Source of the DNA: Sulfuricurvum sp.
Lineage (GTDB): Bacteria > Campylobacterota > Campylobacteria > Campylobacterales > Sulfurimonadaceae
Reading direction: 5' to 3'
NCBI GenBank assembly: GCA_028714915.1
Contig: JAQTLL010000003.1
Coordinates: 310,001-374,000, forward strand
Length of the DNA stretch: 64,000 nt
Under the pieces are notes generated by a model that saw only the letters and a list, made by a program, of their open reading frames with translations, was not told where the DNA came from and searched no databases. This document shows, one piece after another, positions 44,954-54,970 of the stretch. The first letter of the stretch is position 1. The number at the start of each line of letters is the position of its first letter. The position numbers and the translations under genes were made by a program.

Positions 44954-46032
44954 AACTCTCCTTTTACATAGCTTCCCAGCCAGGTTACTTCTTCTACGTG
45001 TTTCGTCATAATTTTTTGCACTCCCTCTTCATCAATATGACCAAAGAAATCAATAAAGAACCAGTATCCAAAACCGTCATTATCTCGGGCCGGTCGGCTT
45101 TCAATTTTACTAAGATTAATTTCTGCTTTGTTGAAATCTTCCAAAAAGTGAAAGAGTGCCCCTGATTTTTGGGCATCCTTCAAGCGTACCAGAATGGAGG
45201 TTTTATCCTCGCCACTGGGGGCATTTTTAAAATCACTCAGTATAAAAAAGCGGGTTGCATTATTGTGAGCATCTTCAATATTTTCGAACAGTGTCGGTAT
45301 CCCGTACAGTTTTGCCGCAATGTGCGAACAAATCGCAGCAGCTTCGGGATCTTTGGATGCCAAAACGGCTGCTTTTGCCGTTGATTCAACAGGAATGTGC
45401 TCAATGCGGTCCAACCCATGCTCGAGTAAAAAATCACGGCACTGACCGAATCCTTTATCTTTTGAATAGATTCTTTTTATATCATGCAGTTTTTCAGCCT
45501 TACTCACAAACGCCATATGAATGGGCATATACAGCTCTGCGACGATTTTGACACTGCTCTTGCCTAATAAATCAAGAGTTTCCCCTACCACTCCATCACG
45601 GCTGTTTTCGATGGGGACAACACCGAATTTGGCACGCGAAGCCTCAAGTGTTTTAAAGACCGCATCAATGGAACTCAGCGAAAGATACTCACTCATTGCT
45701 CCAAAACGTGATTCTGCAGCTTGATGGGTAAAACTCCCCTCAGGTCCTAAATACGCAATTTTTTCAGGAAGTTCAAGATTACGTGCTACGGCAAAAATTT
45801 CTAAAAAAATTGCTTCAATTGCTTGAGAGTTCAGTAAACCGCCCGATTGCTTACTGTGAGCACTTAAGCGATCAATAATCGCTTTTTCTCGCTCAGGACG
45901 ATAAATCGCTCCTTTCGTTTCATGTTTAATCTCTCCTACTCGTCGTACTACTTCCATACGGCGATTTAAAAGTACGATAACGTTATCATCCAGCGAATCA
46001 ATAGCGGCTCTGCACTCTTCTAATGTGTTCAT
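44950..46032 (-). CDS. pheA: Bifunctional chorismate mutase / prephenate dehydratase
   Basis: 360 residues. N-terminal AroQ chorismate mutase (1-85: [38 protein letters not shown]), prephenate dehydratase (~92-265: [46 protein letters not shown]) and a C-terminal ACT domain (~275-355, [19 protein letters not shown]) for feedback by phenylalanine. It makes phenylpyruvate. 4-nt overlaps link it to HAD and hisC. Confidence 0.96.
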   Translation of the reverse strand: MNTLEECRAAIDSLDDNVIVLLNRRMEVVRRVGEIKHETKGAIYRPEREKAIIDRLSAHSKQSGGLLNSQAIEAIFLEIFAVARNLELPEKIAYLGPEGSFTHQAAESRFGAMSEYLSLSSIDAVFKTLEASRAKFGVVPIENSRDGVVGETLDLLGKSSVKIVAELYMPIHMAFVSKAEKLHDIKRIYSKDKGFGQCRDFLLEHGLDRIEHIPVESTAKAAVLASKDPEAAAICSHIAAKLYGIPTLFENIEDAHNNATRFFILSDFKNAPSGEDKTSILVRLKDAQKSGALFHFLEDFNKAEINLSKIESRPARDNDGFGYWFFIDFFGHIDEEGVQKIMTKHVEEVTWLGSYVKGEL

Positions 46033-46802
46033 AAACTCTCCAATACTGCTTGCATATTTATATGTACTGCATCAGGCTGCACATCAAGCTGTGGCAGTAT
46101 CTCTTCACGTGTGCGGTATTTACCGCTGAGGACAAATATGCCCCGTATCCCAAGTACCTGTGCCGGGATTAAATCTCCTATTACATCATCACTGATCATT
46201 GCCACATCAGCAAAAGTTGCACCACTGTTTTGCTGTTGCATTCCCTTCAATGCAGTATCAAAAAAAGGACGGCTTGGCTTTCCAACTACACGATACGGTG
46301 TGGATGTTGCAAATTCCAACATTTTCAATATCGCGCCAACTCCGGGATAACGCTTATGGTTTTTTACATAGAGTGAGGTCTCATGCATTCCAATCAACTC
46401 ACAACCGCCTAAGAGAAATTCAATCATCTGGGAATACTCTTCATGATCAAAATCTTCTTTGATGGAGAGAAGGACTACATCAGGGGAGAGATAATCGAGT
46501 TCATACCCCATAGATTTTAAAACATTCAAAAATTCACGAGAACCGTATGCTGCTATTTTTTTTTCTTTTGATAAGTGTTCTTCCAATACCATCAAAGGAT
46601 CTAAGTAATGACTGGACGGAATATTCAAGCCTATCGAGTTAAGGTAAGCCAAAAACTCACAACTTGAATATTTTGTACTGTTCGTTACGACCATATAGGG
46701 GATATGCGAGAGATTCAAATGATCGATAAATGCAACCGCCCCCGCAATGGGTTTTTTGGTATTATCGTCAATCAACGTTCCCTGCACATCAATAAAAAAC
46801 AT
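46029..46802 (-). CDS. HAD-family sugar phosphatase, NagD-like
   Basis: 257 residues. Motif I is DVQGTLIDDNTK (D-x-x-G-T, position 5; the second Asp of the usual DxDGT is Gln here), with a cap domain, and motif IV ISDDVIGDLIPAQVLG. HAD phosphatases of the NagD/CbbY kind. The replaced Asp, the usual acid/base, needs attention; the substrate is unknown. Located between lysA and pheA in the same place as in C. jejuni. Confidence 0.78.
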   Translation of the reverse strand: MFFIDVQGTLIDDNTKKPIAGAVAFIDHLNLSHIPYMVVTNSTKYSSCEFLAYLNSIGLNIPSSHYLDPLMVLEEHLSKEKKIAAYGSREFLNVLKSMGYELDYLSPDVVLLSIKEDFDHEEYSQMIEFLLGGCELIGMHETSLYVKNHKRYPGVGAILKMLEFATSTPYRVVGKPSRPFFDTALKGMQQQNSGATFADVAMISDDVIGDLIPAQVLGIRGIFVLSGKYRTREEILPQLDVQPDAVHINMQAVLESL

Positions 46803-48004
46803 TAAAGGTACTCGCGCTCTAATGCAATAAGATCATCAAAACTCTCACGGGAGCGAATAAGTCGAGCTTCTCCACCCTCATATGCCACTTCAGCAGAGCG
46901 CCCTCGCGTATTATAGTTGCTTCCCATCCCAAAACCATACGCTCCGGCACTGTGAACGACCAATACATCATTATGTTCTAGCATAGGCAGGGGATACTCT
47001 TTCGCCAAAAAATCACCGCTTTCACATACAGGTCCTACAACATCCGCCAATGACGTTTCGCCTGTCTTATCTAATGCCTCAATACGGTGATACGCCTTGT
47101 AAAGACTGGGGCGGATAAGATCATTCATTGCCCCATCAACCACCACAAAACGCTTTTGACCGTTTTGCTTTTCATACAACACTTTTGTCAAGAAATAACC
47201 GGCATTCGCCGTCAAAAAACGCCCCGGTTCACAAATAATCGTAACATCAAGACCTTTAATCGCCCCTAAAATTGCTTGCGCATAGTCGTAAGGAGTTATT
47301 GTTGTTTCATCGTCATAACGAACCCCTAAACCACCGCCAATATCAAAAAATTTGAGGTTAATATCAATAGCAGACAATGAGCGCATCAAATCCGCCACAA
47401 TGACTGCCGCTTCATAGATGGGTTCGAGCTGGGTCAGTTGGCTTCCGATATGAAAATGGATTCCAACAGGGTCTAAGTGCTCCGAATTCTTCGCACGAAT
47501 GTACATACGCTTTGCCGCATCAATTTCGACACCGAACTTGTTATCATGCAATCCCGTAGAGATGTAGGGATGCGTTTGGGGGTCAATATTTGGGTTGACA
47601 CGGATACTGATACGTGCTTTCATGTTCAGTTCTTGCGCAATCATATCAACGCGCCCAAGCTCCGCTTCACTCTCCACATTGATATAAAGGATGTCACTAA
47701 GAATTGCTTCGCGAATCTCATCATCGCGCTTACCCACGCCGCTAAAAAGTATTTTATACGCAGGGACTCCCGCCATCAAAGCGCGGCGCACTTCCCCGAT
47801 AGAGACACAATCAGCCCCAGAACCAAGAGAGGCAAAATGTTTAATGACGCTCAAGTTTGAATTTGCTTTAACTGCGTAGGCAAGAATCGATTTTCTCCCA
47901 CGAAATGCCTCTTTAAGAGTATCAAACTGCTCTCTCATTGCATCAAAATCATAGATATATAACGGTGTCCCGTACGTTTGTGCCAAAGATTGAAATGGGA
48001 TCAC
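46802..48004 (-). CDS. lysA: Diaminopimelate decarboxylase
   Basis: 400 residues, alanine-racemase-like fold. PLP Lys in LAYAVKANSNLSV, the HIGSQL motif, EPGRFLTANAG, CESGDFLAKE and YGFGMGSNYN (substrate site) are present. It makes lysine from meso-diaminopimelate. The start GTG 48004 overlaps the lptG stop as GTGA and has AAAAAGG upstream; a start at 48046 would run into lptG and has no support. Confidence 0.95.
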   Translation of the reverse strand: MIPFQSLAQTYGTPLYIYDFDAMREQFDTLKEAFRGRKSILAYAVKANSNLSVIKHFASLGSGADCVSIGEVRRALMAGVPAYKILFSGVGKRDDEIREAILSDILYINVESEAELGRVDMIAQELNMKARISIRVNPNIDPQTHPYISTGLHDNKFGVEIDAAKRMYIRAKNSEHLDPVGIHFHIGSQLTQLEPIYEAAVIVADLMRSLSAIDINLKFFDIGGGLGVRYDDETTITPYDYAQAILGAIKGLDVTIICEPGRFLTANAGYFLTKVLYEKQNGQKRFVVVDGAMNDLIRPSLYKAYHRIEALDKTGETSLADVVGPVCESGDFLAKEYPLPMLEHNDVLVVHSAGAYGFGMGSNYNTRGRSAEVAYEGGEARLIRSRESFDDLIALEREYL

Positions 48005-49098
48005 GCTAAGCCTTTTTGTACTGAATTTATTCGCGATTTTATCCAAAACGAGCTTAGATGAAGTGCACTAAGGAGTGCTAGTATTCCAATAGGCGCCACA
48101 ATCCCCACTTCTGGAGAGAGTGTTTTGTTATTTGCAAGCTCACCGCTCATAAAGAGTAATCCCCATACGACCAACGTCACCAATATTGAAGCAAAACTGT
48201 ACAAAGAGAGGTTGCTAAAACGTGAGCCCATCGGCACATACGCATAAATAAGAATAATCATCATTAATGCAAACCATGGTGTCAAAAAATTACGGTATAA
48301 AGAACTTTTTACCTTTGAGAGATCAATATTTTGAGATTCCAACAGCTTCATCGCATCCAATGCATCAATAATCGTATAGTTTACTTTTCCTTCATAAATT
48401 TGATCCAAAATTTTAGGTCTAAAGTCACGTAATACTTTAATATTTTGCACATCTCGTATCGTAATCCCTTCTCCCTTTAAATCCAAAGTTGCCGGCGGAC
48501 GGACAATATGGGCACGTTGTATATTCCAATAATGATCTTTATAATACGCATCTTTCGCACTAAGGGCCTCTTTAAGCTTCCCATTCTCAAAGCTAAAAAC
48601 ACGTATCGACTGTGCCTTTTGACTCATAGGGTTAAGCGTTCCAAAAAAAATATAATTCCCCTCATGGGTAAAAAACAAATTATTGGTAGGGGTCAAAAAC
48701 TGTGAAGATTCGCGCAGGTTATCGGCATATTCGTTTGCTCTGGCAAAAGATGTTGCATGGGCGGCTATATACGCAGACAAAAGGGTAATCACAACAAAAA
48801 GAATCGGTGACAAGACCTTCATTCGTGAATAGCCAAGAGCATAAAAAGAGGTCAATGCATTGGAGCGAATCAGTTCAATAATCGTAGCGATAAAAGCGAA
48901 AACCAAGGAAATAGGCAACATCATATCCAAAGCATAAAGCCATTTGTACACGCCATAGATAATAACCAAGTTTGCAGAAGCGGGGAGAGTTTCACCATTG
49001 TTTAGCATATCAAATCCGAGCATAAATCCCGTAAGAGCAATCATAATAATAAGACAATAACGAAGATATAAAAACGATACCGTTTTAAAAAAAAGCAT
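48001..49098 (-). CDS. LptF/LptG-family LPS export permease
   Basis: 365 residues. N-terminal membrane helices (LYLRYCLIIMIALTGFMLGF; ~60-120), a periplasmic beta-jellyroll (~125-255) and three C-terminal helices. It is the YjgP/YjgQ family, inner-membrane subunits of the Lpt machine that lift LPS from the membrane to the bridge. Which of LptF or LptG cannot be told with certainty; position before lysA matches the C. jejuni homologue. Overlaps lysA by 4 nt. Confidence 0.87.
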   Translation of the reverse strand: MLFFKTVSFLYLRYCLIIMIALTGFMLGFDMLNNGETLPASANLVIIYGVYKWLYALDMMLPISLVFAFIATIIELIRSNALTSFYALGYSRMKVLSPILFVVITLLSAYIAAHATSFARANEYADNLRESSQFLTPTNNLFFTHEGNYIFFGTLNPMSQKAQSIRVFSFENGKLKEALSAKDAYYKDHYWNIQRAHIVRPPATLDLKGEGITIRDVQNIKVLRDFRPKILDQIYEGKVNYTIIDALDAMKLLESQNIDLSKVKSSLYRNFLTPWFALMMIILIYAYVPMGSRFSNLSLYSFASILVTLVVWGLLFMSGELANNKTLSPEVGIVAPIGILALLSALHLSSFWIKSRINSVQKGLA

Positions 49099-49127
49099 AC
49101 AAAAACCTAGTAACTAAATGGTTTTTA

Positions 49128-49682
49128 TTATAGCGTTAAACCTTTGATAGAACACTTTGATGAAACTTCATTACACTCTAAGACAAGCAATAATTCTACC
49201 GCATCCGCTGTCTTGCTGATCCATTCTTTGAGATACCCTTCTTCTTCAGGAGAAAAAGGGTGGAGAACATAATCAGCCACTTGCGATTTGTGTTGGGGCT
49301 TGCCAATTCCCATGCGTACACGAACATACTCAGAGCCAATCGCACCGTCTGCTGACTTAAGACCGTTGTGCCCACCATGACCACCCCCTGTTTTAAAACG
49401 AAGCGCACCAAAAGGGAGATCCAAATCATCATGGATGATAATGACCTCATCGATCTTATAAAAGTTTTTAACTGCAAGAATTGATTTACCGGAGAGATTC
49501 ATGTAGGTTGTAGGCTTAAGGAGAAAATGTCCACCCATTTTAAACAATTCCCCATTAAAGGAACTCTTTGAAACATCATGCACCGTATGACGACGGCATA
49601 GCTCGTCAATGACCCTAAATCCAATATTATGACGCGTAAAAGCATACGCCGCTCCAGGATTACCCAGACCGACGATCAACAT
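49128..49682 (-). CDS. pth: Peptidyl-tRNA hydrolase
   Basis: 184 residues. LIVGLGNPGAAYAFTRHNIG (catalytic His region), KPTTYMNLSG, and IIHDDLDLPFGALRFK with GHNGLKS. It releases tRNA from peptidyl-tRNA dropped by ribosomes. Starts 2 nt after rplY stop and 29 nt before lptG. Confidence 0.96.
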   Translation of the reverse strand: MLIVGLGNPGAAYAFTRHNIGFRVIDELCRRHTVHDVSKSSFNGELFKMGGHFLLKPTTYMNLSGKSILAVKNFYKIDEVIIIHDDLDLPFGALRFKTGGGHGGHNGLKSADGAIGSEYVRVRMGIGKPQHKSQVADYVLHPFSPEEEGYLKEWISKTADAVELLLVLECNEVSSKCSIKGLTL

Positions 49683-49684
49683 AC

Positions 49685-50221
49685 TTATTTTGCTTTAATG
49701 ATACTTAGAACCGATACACGATCCGAATCAGTAAAGGTAACATTTGCAACACTTGCAACATCACGAACCAATACAGAATCACCCAAATCGAGTGGTGCTA
49801 CATTGATTTCGATTGCGTTTGGCAAGTTTTCGATTGCCGCTTTAACACGAAGACGTTTTTTAGCAACAAACAACATCCCTTTGTTTTTCAAACCGATTGG
49901 AGTTCCAACTGGTTTAACAGGAATATTATAATGAGTTACAAGACCAGCTTGCGCTACCATTAAATCAACATGCAATAAATTTCCAGAAACCGGATGAGAT
50001 TCATATCCTTGAACAACAAGGTTCATCTCACGACCTGCAATGCTAACAGGAAATGCAACACTCTCTTTATTACGAACCGTACGGATAAAATCGTTCATTT
50101 TGAACGCAGCATTGATATTCTCAAGCCCTTTTCCGTAAATGTTTGCAATAAGATAACCATCACGGCGAAGCGCTTTTGTTGCAGGCTTGCCAATACTCTC
50201 TCTAAGAATGCCTTCTAGCAT
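49685..50221 (-). CDS. rplY: Ribosomal protein bL25 (CTC family)
   Basis: 178 residues: an N-terminal L25 domain (GILRESIGKPATKALRRDGY; YESHPVSGNLLHVDLM) and a C-terminal TL5/CTC beta domain (NLPNAIEINVAPLDLGDSVL). It binds 5S rRNA. First gene of a run of eleven on the minus strand, with AAAGGACAC upstream of ATG. Confidence 0.95.
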   Translation of the reverse strand: MLEGILRESIGKPATKALRRDGYLIANIYGKGLENINAAFKMNDFIRTVRNKESVAFPVSIAGREMNLVVQGYESHPVSGNLLHVDLMVAQAGLVTHYNIPVKPVGTPIGLKNKGMLFVAKKRLRVKAAIENLPNAIEINVAPLDLGDSVLVRDVASVANVTFTDSDRVSVLSIIKAK

Positions 50222-50251
50222 AATGTGTCCTTTGGAAATAAAATGAGGCGA

Positions 50252-50257
50252 ATTATA
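50252..50257 (-). promoter_or_regulatory. -10 element of the rplY operon
   Basis: TATAAT on the minus strand 30 nt before the rplY start codon, with a normal leader and Shine-Dalgarno. No clear -35. It would drive the run rplY to dxs. Confidence 0.5.
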
Positions 50258-50298
50258 CTTAAATCTTGTTTAAAATACTATAAATCCTATCCCTTTTT

Positions 50299-51495
50299 CT
50301 ACCTTTTGAGCGCAATAAATTCTTCTTCTCTAAATTCTTTTATCTCATTTTCTTTCCCGATTTGACTCTTATCAATTATTCCATTCATCCCTTCCATACG
50401 AAGCTTCAAATCCGATGCCGAAGTAGCGTATGCGAGAGCATCTTCGCGCGTAATTGTTCCTGCTAGATAAAGGTCTAAAATTCCTTGGTCAAAGGTTTGC
50501 GATTTATAAAGCTCTTTTCCTTCAGCTATGGTATCAGGAATTTCAATATCACGATTTTCAGCAATCAGCTGTTCTATGCGCGAAGTTCGAACCAATATTT
50601 CCAATGCCGCAATCCGTTTACCGTCTACCGTAGGGATAAGGCGTTGTGAAATCACCCCCTTCAATACCGCTGCCAACGTCATACGAACACGATTTTGCTC
50701 TACCGACGGAAACACCGAAACAATGCGATTTACAGTCTCTCTAGCATCCAGCGTATGCAGCGTTGAAAAAACCAAATGCCCTGTATCGGCAGCATGAAGC
50801 GCAATTTCTATGGTTTCCATATCCCGCATTTCTCCAACCAGAATAATATCAGGATCTTCACGTAAAGCCGCACGCAATGCCCCTCCAAAACTATGGGTAT
50901 CTTGCCCTACACTGCGCTGATTGACAATACATTTCCGGTCTTTATGAACAAATTCAATGGGGTCTTCAATAGTAATAATATGCCGGCGTCTAGTCCAGTT
51001 AATCTCATTGATAAGAGCGGCAAGAGTTGTCGATTTACCGCTTCCCGTCACCCCTGTCACTAAAACCAATCCCCGCTCCATCTGTGCAAAACTATGAACG
51101 ATGTCAGGAAGTTTTAGCTCATCAATGGTTAAGATTTTCATAGGAATCAAACGAAAAACAGCCGAAATTCCCTCCATTTGAAAAAAGATATTAATACGAA
51201 AACGGGTATTTTCATCAAATGGGTAGACAAGATCCAGTTCTTTTTTTTCAACCAATTCATGAAAACGGGTACGTAATAACTCCTTTGCAAAAATAAGGGC
51301 ATCATCTTTAGAAAGAATTTCGCCGGATAAAGGGATAATTTCACCATTCACCCGTGCGCGTACAACACCATTGGCTTTAATATGCAAATCACTCCCGCCC
51401 GCATCGACCATACGACGCAAATAACCTCGTATTTTTTTCAATACTTCAAAGTTTAAATCCTCTAAATTAGCATTCTGCTGTTCTTTATCTGTCAT
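50299..51495 (-). CDS. PilT-type twitching/retraction ATPase
   Basis: 398 residues. N-terminal PAS-like domain (SDLHIKANGVVRARVNGEII), Walker A GVTGSGKST, Asp box / Walker B (REDPDIILVGEMRDMETIE), and HAADTGHLVFSTLHT. PilT-family hexamers retract type IV pili. No pilus structural gene lies nearby, so it may serve another machine. ATG follows TTGGAGTAGAA. It is 2 nt after tal. Confidence 0.88.
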   Translation of the reverse strand: MTDKEQQNANLEDLNFEVLKKIRGYLRRMVDAGGSDLHIKANGVVRARVNGEIIPLSGEILSKDDALIFAKELLRTRFHELVEKKELDLVYPFDENTRFRINIFFQMEGISAVFRLIPMKILTIDELKLPDIVHSFAQMERGLVLVTGVTGSGKSTTLAALINEINWTRRRHIITIEDPIEFVHKDRKCIVNQRSVGQDTHSFGGALRAALREDPDIILVGEMRDMETIEIALHAADTGHLVFSTLHTLDARETVNRIVSVFPSVEQNRVRMTLAAVLKGVISQRLIPTVDGKRIAALEILVRTSRIEQLIAENRDIEIPDTIAEGKELYKSQTFDQGILDLYLAGTITREDALAYATSASDLKLRMEGMNGIIDKSQIGKENEIKEFREEEFIALKR

Positions 51496-51497
51496 TT

Positions 51498-52481
51498 CTA
51501 CTCCAATGCACTTAAAATTTCACTAAAAGCTGTTTTAAATGCCTCCAGTCCTTCTCGTATCTGCGCATCAATCACTCTCTCCATATCCACGCCGGCATTT
51601 CGTACTTTTTGTTTATGTGCTTCAATCTTTGCATCCGCGATGGGCAGTTTAATAATCTTATCCCCTCGCGCGACATACGCCTCAATCGTCGCAATCGGTG
51701 CTGTGTTAACACTGTTGCACGCAAGTAATTCGTCAATATAATAGGAAGCTCTCAAATCATCACCCTTGACCCCCGTACTGGCGAAAAGAACACGACATTT
51801 CGGTACACTCAATGCTTGAACTTTATTGTAAATCTCTGCTGCATTCATAATCCCCATAAGCCCCGGTTCAATACCGCAGGAGACCAGATTCTCATCAATA
51901 GCACGATCGATTCGACTCACAAAAACGCTAATAACAGTATCTACAGCAGATACTGCTTCTTGGGCTGCAGAAGCAAAGGCTTGCGCACATTGAATTGCTT
52001 GATTCTCTGAAAAAATCAAGGTTGCATTCACCGGAATATTACAAGACGCCAAAGCCTTCATAGCCCCATATCCTGCATCGGTTGCCGGGACTTTAATCAT
52101 TACGTTAGGACGTCCGATACTCTCATACAATCGAATCCCCTCTGCAATCGTTGCTTGCGTATCATCACATAAAAAGGGATCAACCTCAATACTCACATAC
52201 CCATCATCCCCTGCATCGTATAACGGTCGCAAAATATCTGCCGCTTTTTGAATATCAAAAATGGCTACAGCTTCATATTTTTCTTTTGGTGTTAATGAGG
52301 AGAGAGTGCTAAGTTGCTCCTTATAGGCATCCGAAGTAAGGATAGCATTTTTAAAGATAGCAGGATTTGACGTCGCTCCGTTAATAATCCCTTGCGAAAT
52401 TAACTCCCTAAACCCTTCATCCAAAAAAGTTCGCTCAATAAAATCAGCCCATAGTGAAAAATGAGATTCAGGAATATACAT
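51498..52481 (-). CDS. tal: Transaldolase
   Basis: 327 residues, TIM barrel. NGATSNPAIFKNAIL, the Schiff-base Lys in NVMIKVPATDAGY, and FASTGVKGDDLRASYYIDEL. It exchanges three-carbon units in the pentose phosphate pathway; the longer family 2-like form seen in this phylum. Its start is 33 nt downstream of the GGDEF/EAL gene stop, on the same strand. Confidence 0.93.
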   Translation of the reverse strand: MYIPESHFSLWADFIERTFLDEGFRELISQGIINGATSNPAIFKNAILTSDAYKEQLSTLSSLTPKEKYEAVAIFDIQKAADILRPLYDAGDDGYVSIEVDPFLCDDTQATIAEGIRLYESIGRPNVMIKVPATDAGYGAMKALASCNIPVNATLIFSENQAIQCAQAFASAAQEAVSAVDTVISVFVSRIDRAIDENLVSCGIEPGLMGIMNAAEIYNKVQALSVPKCRVLFASTGVKGDDLRASYYIDELLACNSVNTAPIATIEAYVARGDKIIKLPIADAKIEAHKQKVRNAGVDMERVIDAQIREGLEAFKTAFSEILSALE

Positions 52482-52514
52482 GTGATTTGAACTCCAAGCG
52501 TTAAAGTAAAACGA

Positions 52515-54443
52515 TTATGCCAAAAAATTATTTAAAAACACTGGTTTCCCTGTATAAAACCCTTGTGAGTAAGTAATCCCAATCTCGGTTACCGTACACA
52601 ATATCTCTTCAGATGCAACAAACTCTGCAACCGTATCGATACCGATGCGGTGAGCAAAATCAATGATGGCTTCGACAACAATGCGGTGGCGCGAATTTTC
52701 ATTGATCGATTTAATAAGAGAACCATCAATTTTAAGAATATCGACATTAAGCTTGAGAATATTCTCATAGTTGGAATACCCCGTACCAAAATCATCAATG
52801 GCAAATTTAGCTCCGAGAGCTTTCATCCGTACAATAAAGGAGGCAACCTCATCAAAATTCTCGATTCCCTCTGATTCAAGTATCTCAAAAATAACCCGAT
52901 TTGCGGTACCGGTTTGATGAAGAATATTTTCGATCGTAGTGACAGTGTGTTGATCTAAAATATCGCTGCTGGAGAGATTTATCGAAAATTGTTCGTCACG
53001 CGTGCTGAAAAGAGTACACGCCTGATAAACAACTTCTTGGGTAATATGGTGATAGAGTTTTGTTTTTTGGGCAATAGGTAAAAAATCATTCGGTGCGATG
53101 AGAGTACCGTCTTCGTTACGTATCCGGACCAGAGTTTCGAACTTTTCGATTTTCCCGCTAATACATGAGACGATGGGTTGATATTGGCAGACGATACGGT
53201 GTTCCACCAAGGCTTGACGAATCTGGGCTGACATAGCAATGTTCACTTGATATTGTGCTTCAATCCCTTCGGAATGGTCATATATCGAAACAGGTTGCCC
53301 AAGAACTCTTGCTTGATTTAAAGCAATATCGGCATGAATAAGCGGTTTTTCACTCTCGATTGCGATGCCGACTGTAGCACGAATATGAACCGTTTCCTCA
53401 GCAATCATAAAAAGTTTTTCACTCAGCAAAGAGAGAAGGTTTTCGATGTCGTGACGAAATTGCTCAGGGGATGTCCCCTCTTTAAGCCGAAATGCAAACT
53501 CATCTCCACCGATACGATAGGGAGAAAGCTTCATCTCCTGAAGCCATCGTCCGATTTGACCGAGAAGCCAATCCCCTGTATCGATACCAAAGAAGTCATT
53601 GATTTCCTTGAAATCATCGATATTGAGAATAGCAACGGTACTGCAAGAACTCCCAGAGAGATCTTCTTGCAGTTTGAGACGATTGGGCAGACTCGTGAGA
53701 TTGTCATAGTAAAGATGGTGGAGGGCTTCACGGGTTTGTTCAGATACTTTCATCTCTAAATCCGTGTTGATGGACTGGAGTTTTAGAGAATACTCCACTA
53801 CACTTTGTTGCATCCGCTCAAATGCATGAATAATTTGAGTAAATTCACGCTGAGCATAGGGGATATTGAAGGTAATTAAGTGTCCAGGTTTAAAATTATG
53901 AACTTTCTTTGCAATAAGTTTGATGGGGAGCAAGAGACGGTTTATCCAGATTAACATTATCCATAGCGTCACAAAAACACCAAAAGCAATCCATCCATAA
54001 AGAGTATAAAAGCGATTCATCGTTTGCGTAAATTCCTCACCTGAATAGATGAGAGTAATGCTTCCGATGGATTTAAGGGATGAAGGTTCTATCAGATTTT
54101 TAGTGATTTGAATTGATTCACTGGGAGGGATGGCACTGTATCGGCTATAATCGAGAATCATTTTTCCCTCCGTATCGGTTATTTGCAGGGCAATCACTTC
54201 ATGAATACGGGTAATGGAAGTGAGTTTCTCCCCCATATCTTTAATCCCCAAAAACAGTGAAATAGCAACGGAAGGTTCTACGGTATCAAGCAAAAGAGCG
54301 GCTTTCTCTTTTTGGGTATTCATGGTCAAATCACGAACAATCCAAAAGGTAACCAACGTAACGACACTGGAAATAATAACTACCCCAAAAATTAGAGTAC
54401 TGATAATTTTAGTAGAAAGGCGGGCATCGTTAAAGCGGATCAT
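52515..54443 (-). CDS. GGDEF/EAL cyclic di-GMP protein
   Basis: 642 residues. Membrane helix ~14-34, periplasmic part ~40-145, helix ~150-170, HAMP-like linker, GGDEF domain (~250-400) with the intact motif YRIGGDEFAF, and EAL domain (~405-640) with ETLVRIR in place of EAL, plus DDFGTGYSN and QGFYTGKP. The Glu of EAL is kept, so phosphodiesterase activity is possible; both activities may be present. ATGA overlap with the YfiR-like gene upstream implies that periplasmic partner controls it. Confidence 0.9.
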   Translation of the reverse strand: MIRFNDARLSTKIISTLIFGVVIISSVVTLVTFWIVRDLTMNTQKEKAALLLDTVEPSVAISLFLGIKDMGEKLTSITRIHEVIALQITDTEGKMILDYSRYSAIPPSESIQITKNLIEPSSLKSIGSITLIYSGEEFTQTMNRFYTLYGWIAFGVFVTLWIMLIWINRLLLPIKLIAKKVHNFKPGHLITFNIPYAQREFTQIIHAFERMQQSVVEYSLKLQSINTDLEMKVSEQTREALHHLYYDNLTSLPNRLKLQEDLSGSSCSTVAILNIDDFKEINDFFGIDTGDWLLGQIGRWLQEMKLSPYRIGGDEFAFRLKEGTSPEQFRHDIENLLSLLSEKLFMIAEETVHIRATVGIAIESEKPLIHADIALNQARVLGQPVSIYDHSEGIEAQYQVNIAMSAQIRQALVEHRIVCQYQPIVSCISGKIEKFETLVRIRNEDGTLIAPNDFLPIAQKTKLYHHITQEVVYQACTLFSTRDEQFSINLSSSDILDQHTVTTIENILHQTGTANRVIFEILESEGIENFDEVASFIVRMKALGAKFAIDDFGTGYSNYENILKLNVDILKIDGSLIKSINENSRHRIVVEAIIDFAHRIGIDTVAEFVASEEILCTVTEIGITYSQGFYTGKPVFLNNFLA

Positions 54444-54970
54444 ACTACGAGCCTCGCAATTTGAAATAATGTATCGTTAAAACGAAACTTCCCTTCTTTT
54501 AAAACATTTTTATTGAGATAAATCACGGTACTGCGTTCGATTGCTATGGCACCTAGAATTCCTAAATCAAGATTTTCTGAATTATACGAAAAAGTAGGAA
54601 CACTATTCAAAATGCCCCATGGTGCTACCCGACGAACAGAAGAGTTCCGCATCTCTAAAAGATACACAAATGCGATATCATGGCGAAGCATAAGTTCCTC
54701 CACAGAGATGGCAATCGCGACAAAAGGGAGTGTTCCAACATACCCGTCATAGTCGGCATTAATCTCATCAGCAACTTTTTTGGCACTGTTTTTACGATTA
54801 TCGTCATACACAACACCCAAAATAACCTTGCCTGAAGAGCTATGAGATAATACTTGCGTATCAAGGGCCATAATTTTAGGGATCATACGAATGTGCGTAT
54901 TGAGAAGAAGCGAATCTTCCGCACCAGCGCTCAAGAATCCTATCATCAACAATATGAAGAGACGTATCAA
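54440..54970 (-). CDS. YfiR-like periplasmic protein (DUF4154 type)
   Basis: About 176 residues with a signal peptide (LIRLFILLMIGFLSAGAEDS). Pattern VILGVVYDDNRKNSAKKVAD, then NSVPTFSYNSENLDLG and VIYLNKNVLKEGKFRFNDTL, resembles the YfiR/HmsC family, whose members restrain a membrane diguanylate cyclase from the periplasm. The start is uncertain: TTG 54970 (TTGA overlap with the TonB receptor stop, GGTGG upstream) or GTG 54979. Family call is moderate. Confidence 0.6.
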   Translation of the reverse strand: MIRLFILLMIGFLSAGAEDSLLLNTHIRMIPKIMALDTQVLSHSSSGKVILGVVYDDNRKNSAKKVADEINADYDGYVGTLPFVAIAISVEELMLRHDIAFVYLLEMRNSSVRRVAPWGILNSVPTFSYNSENLDLGILGAIAIERSTVIYLNKNVLKEGKFRFNDTLFQIARLVV

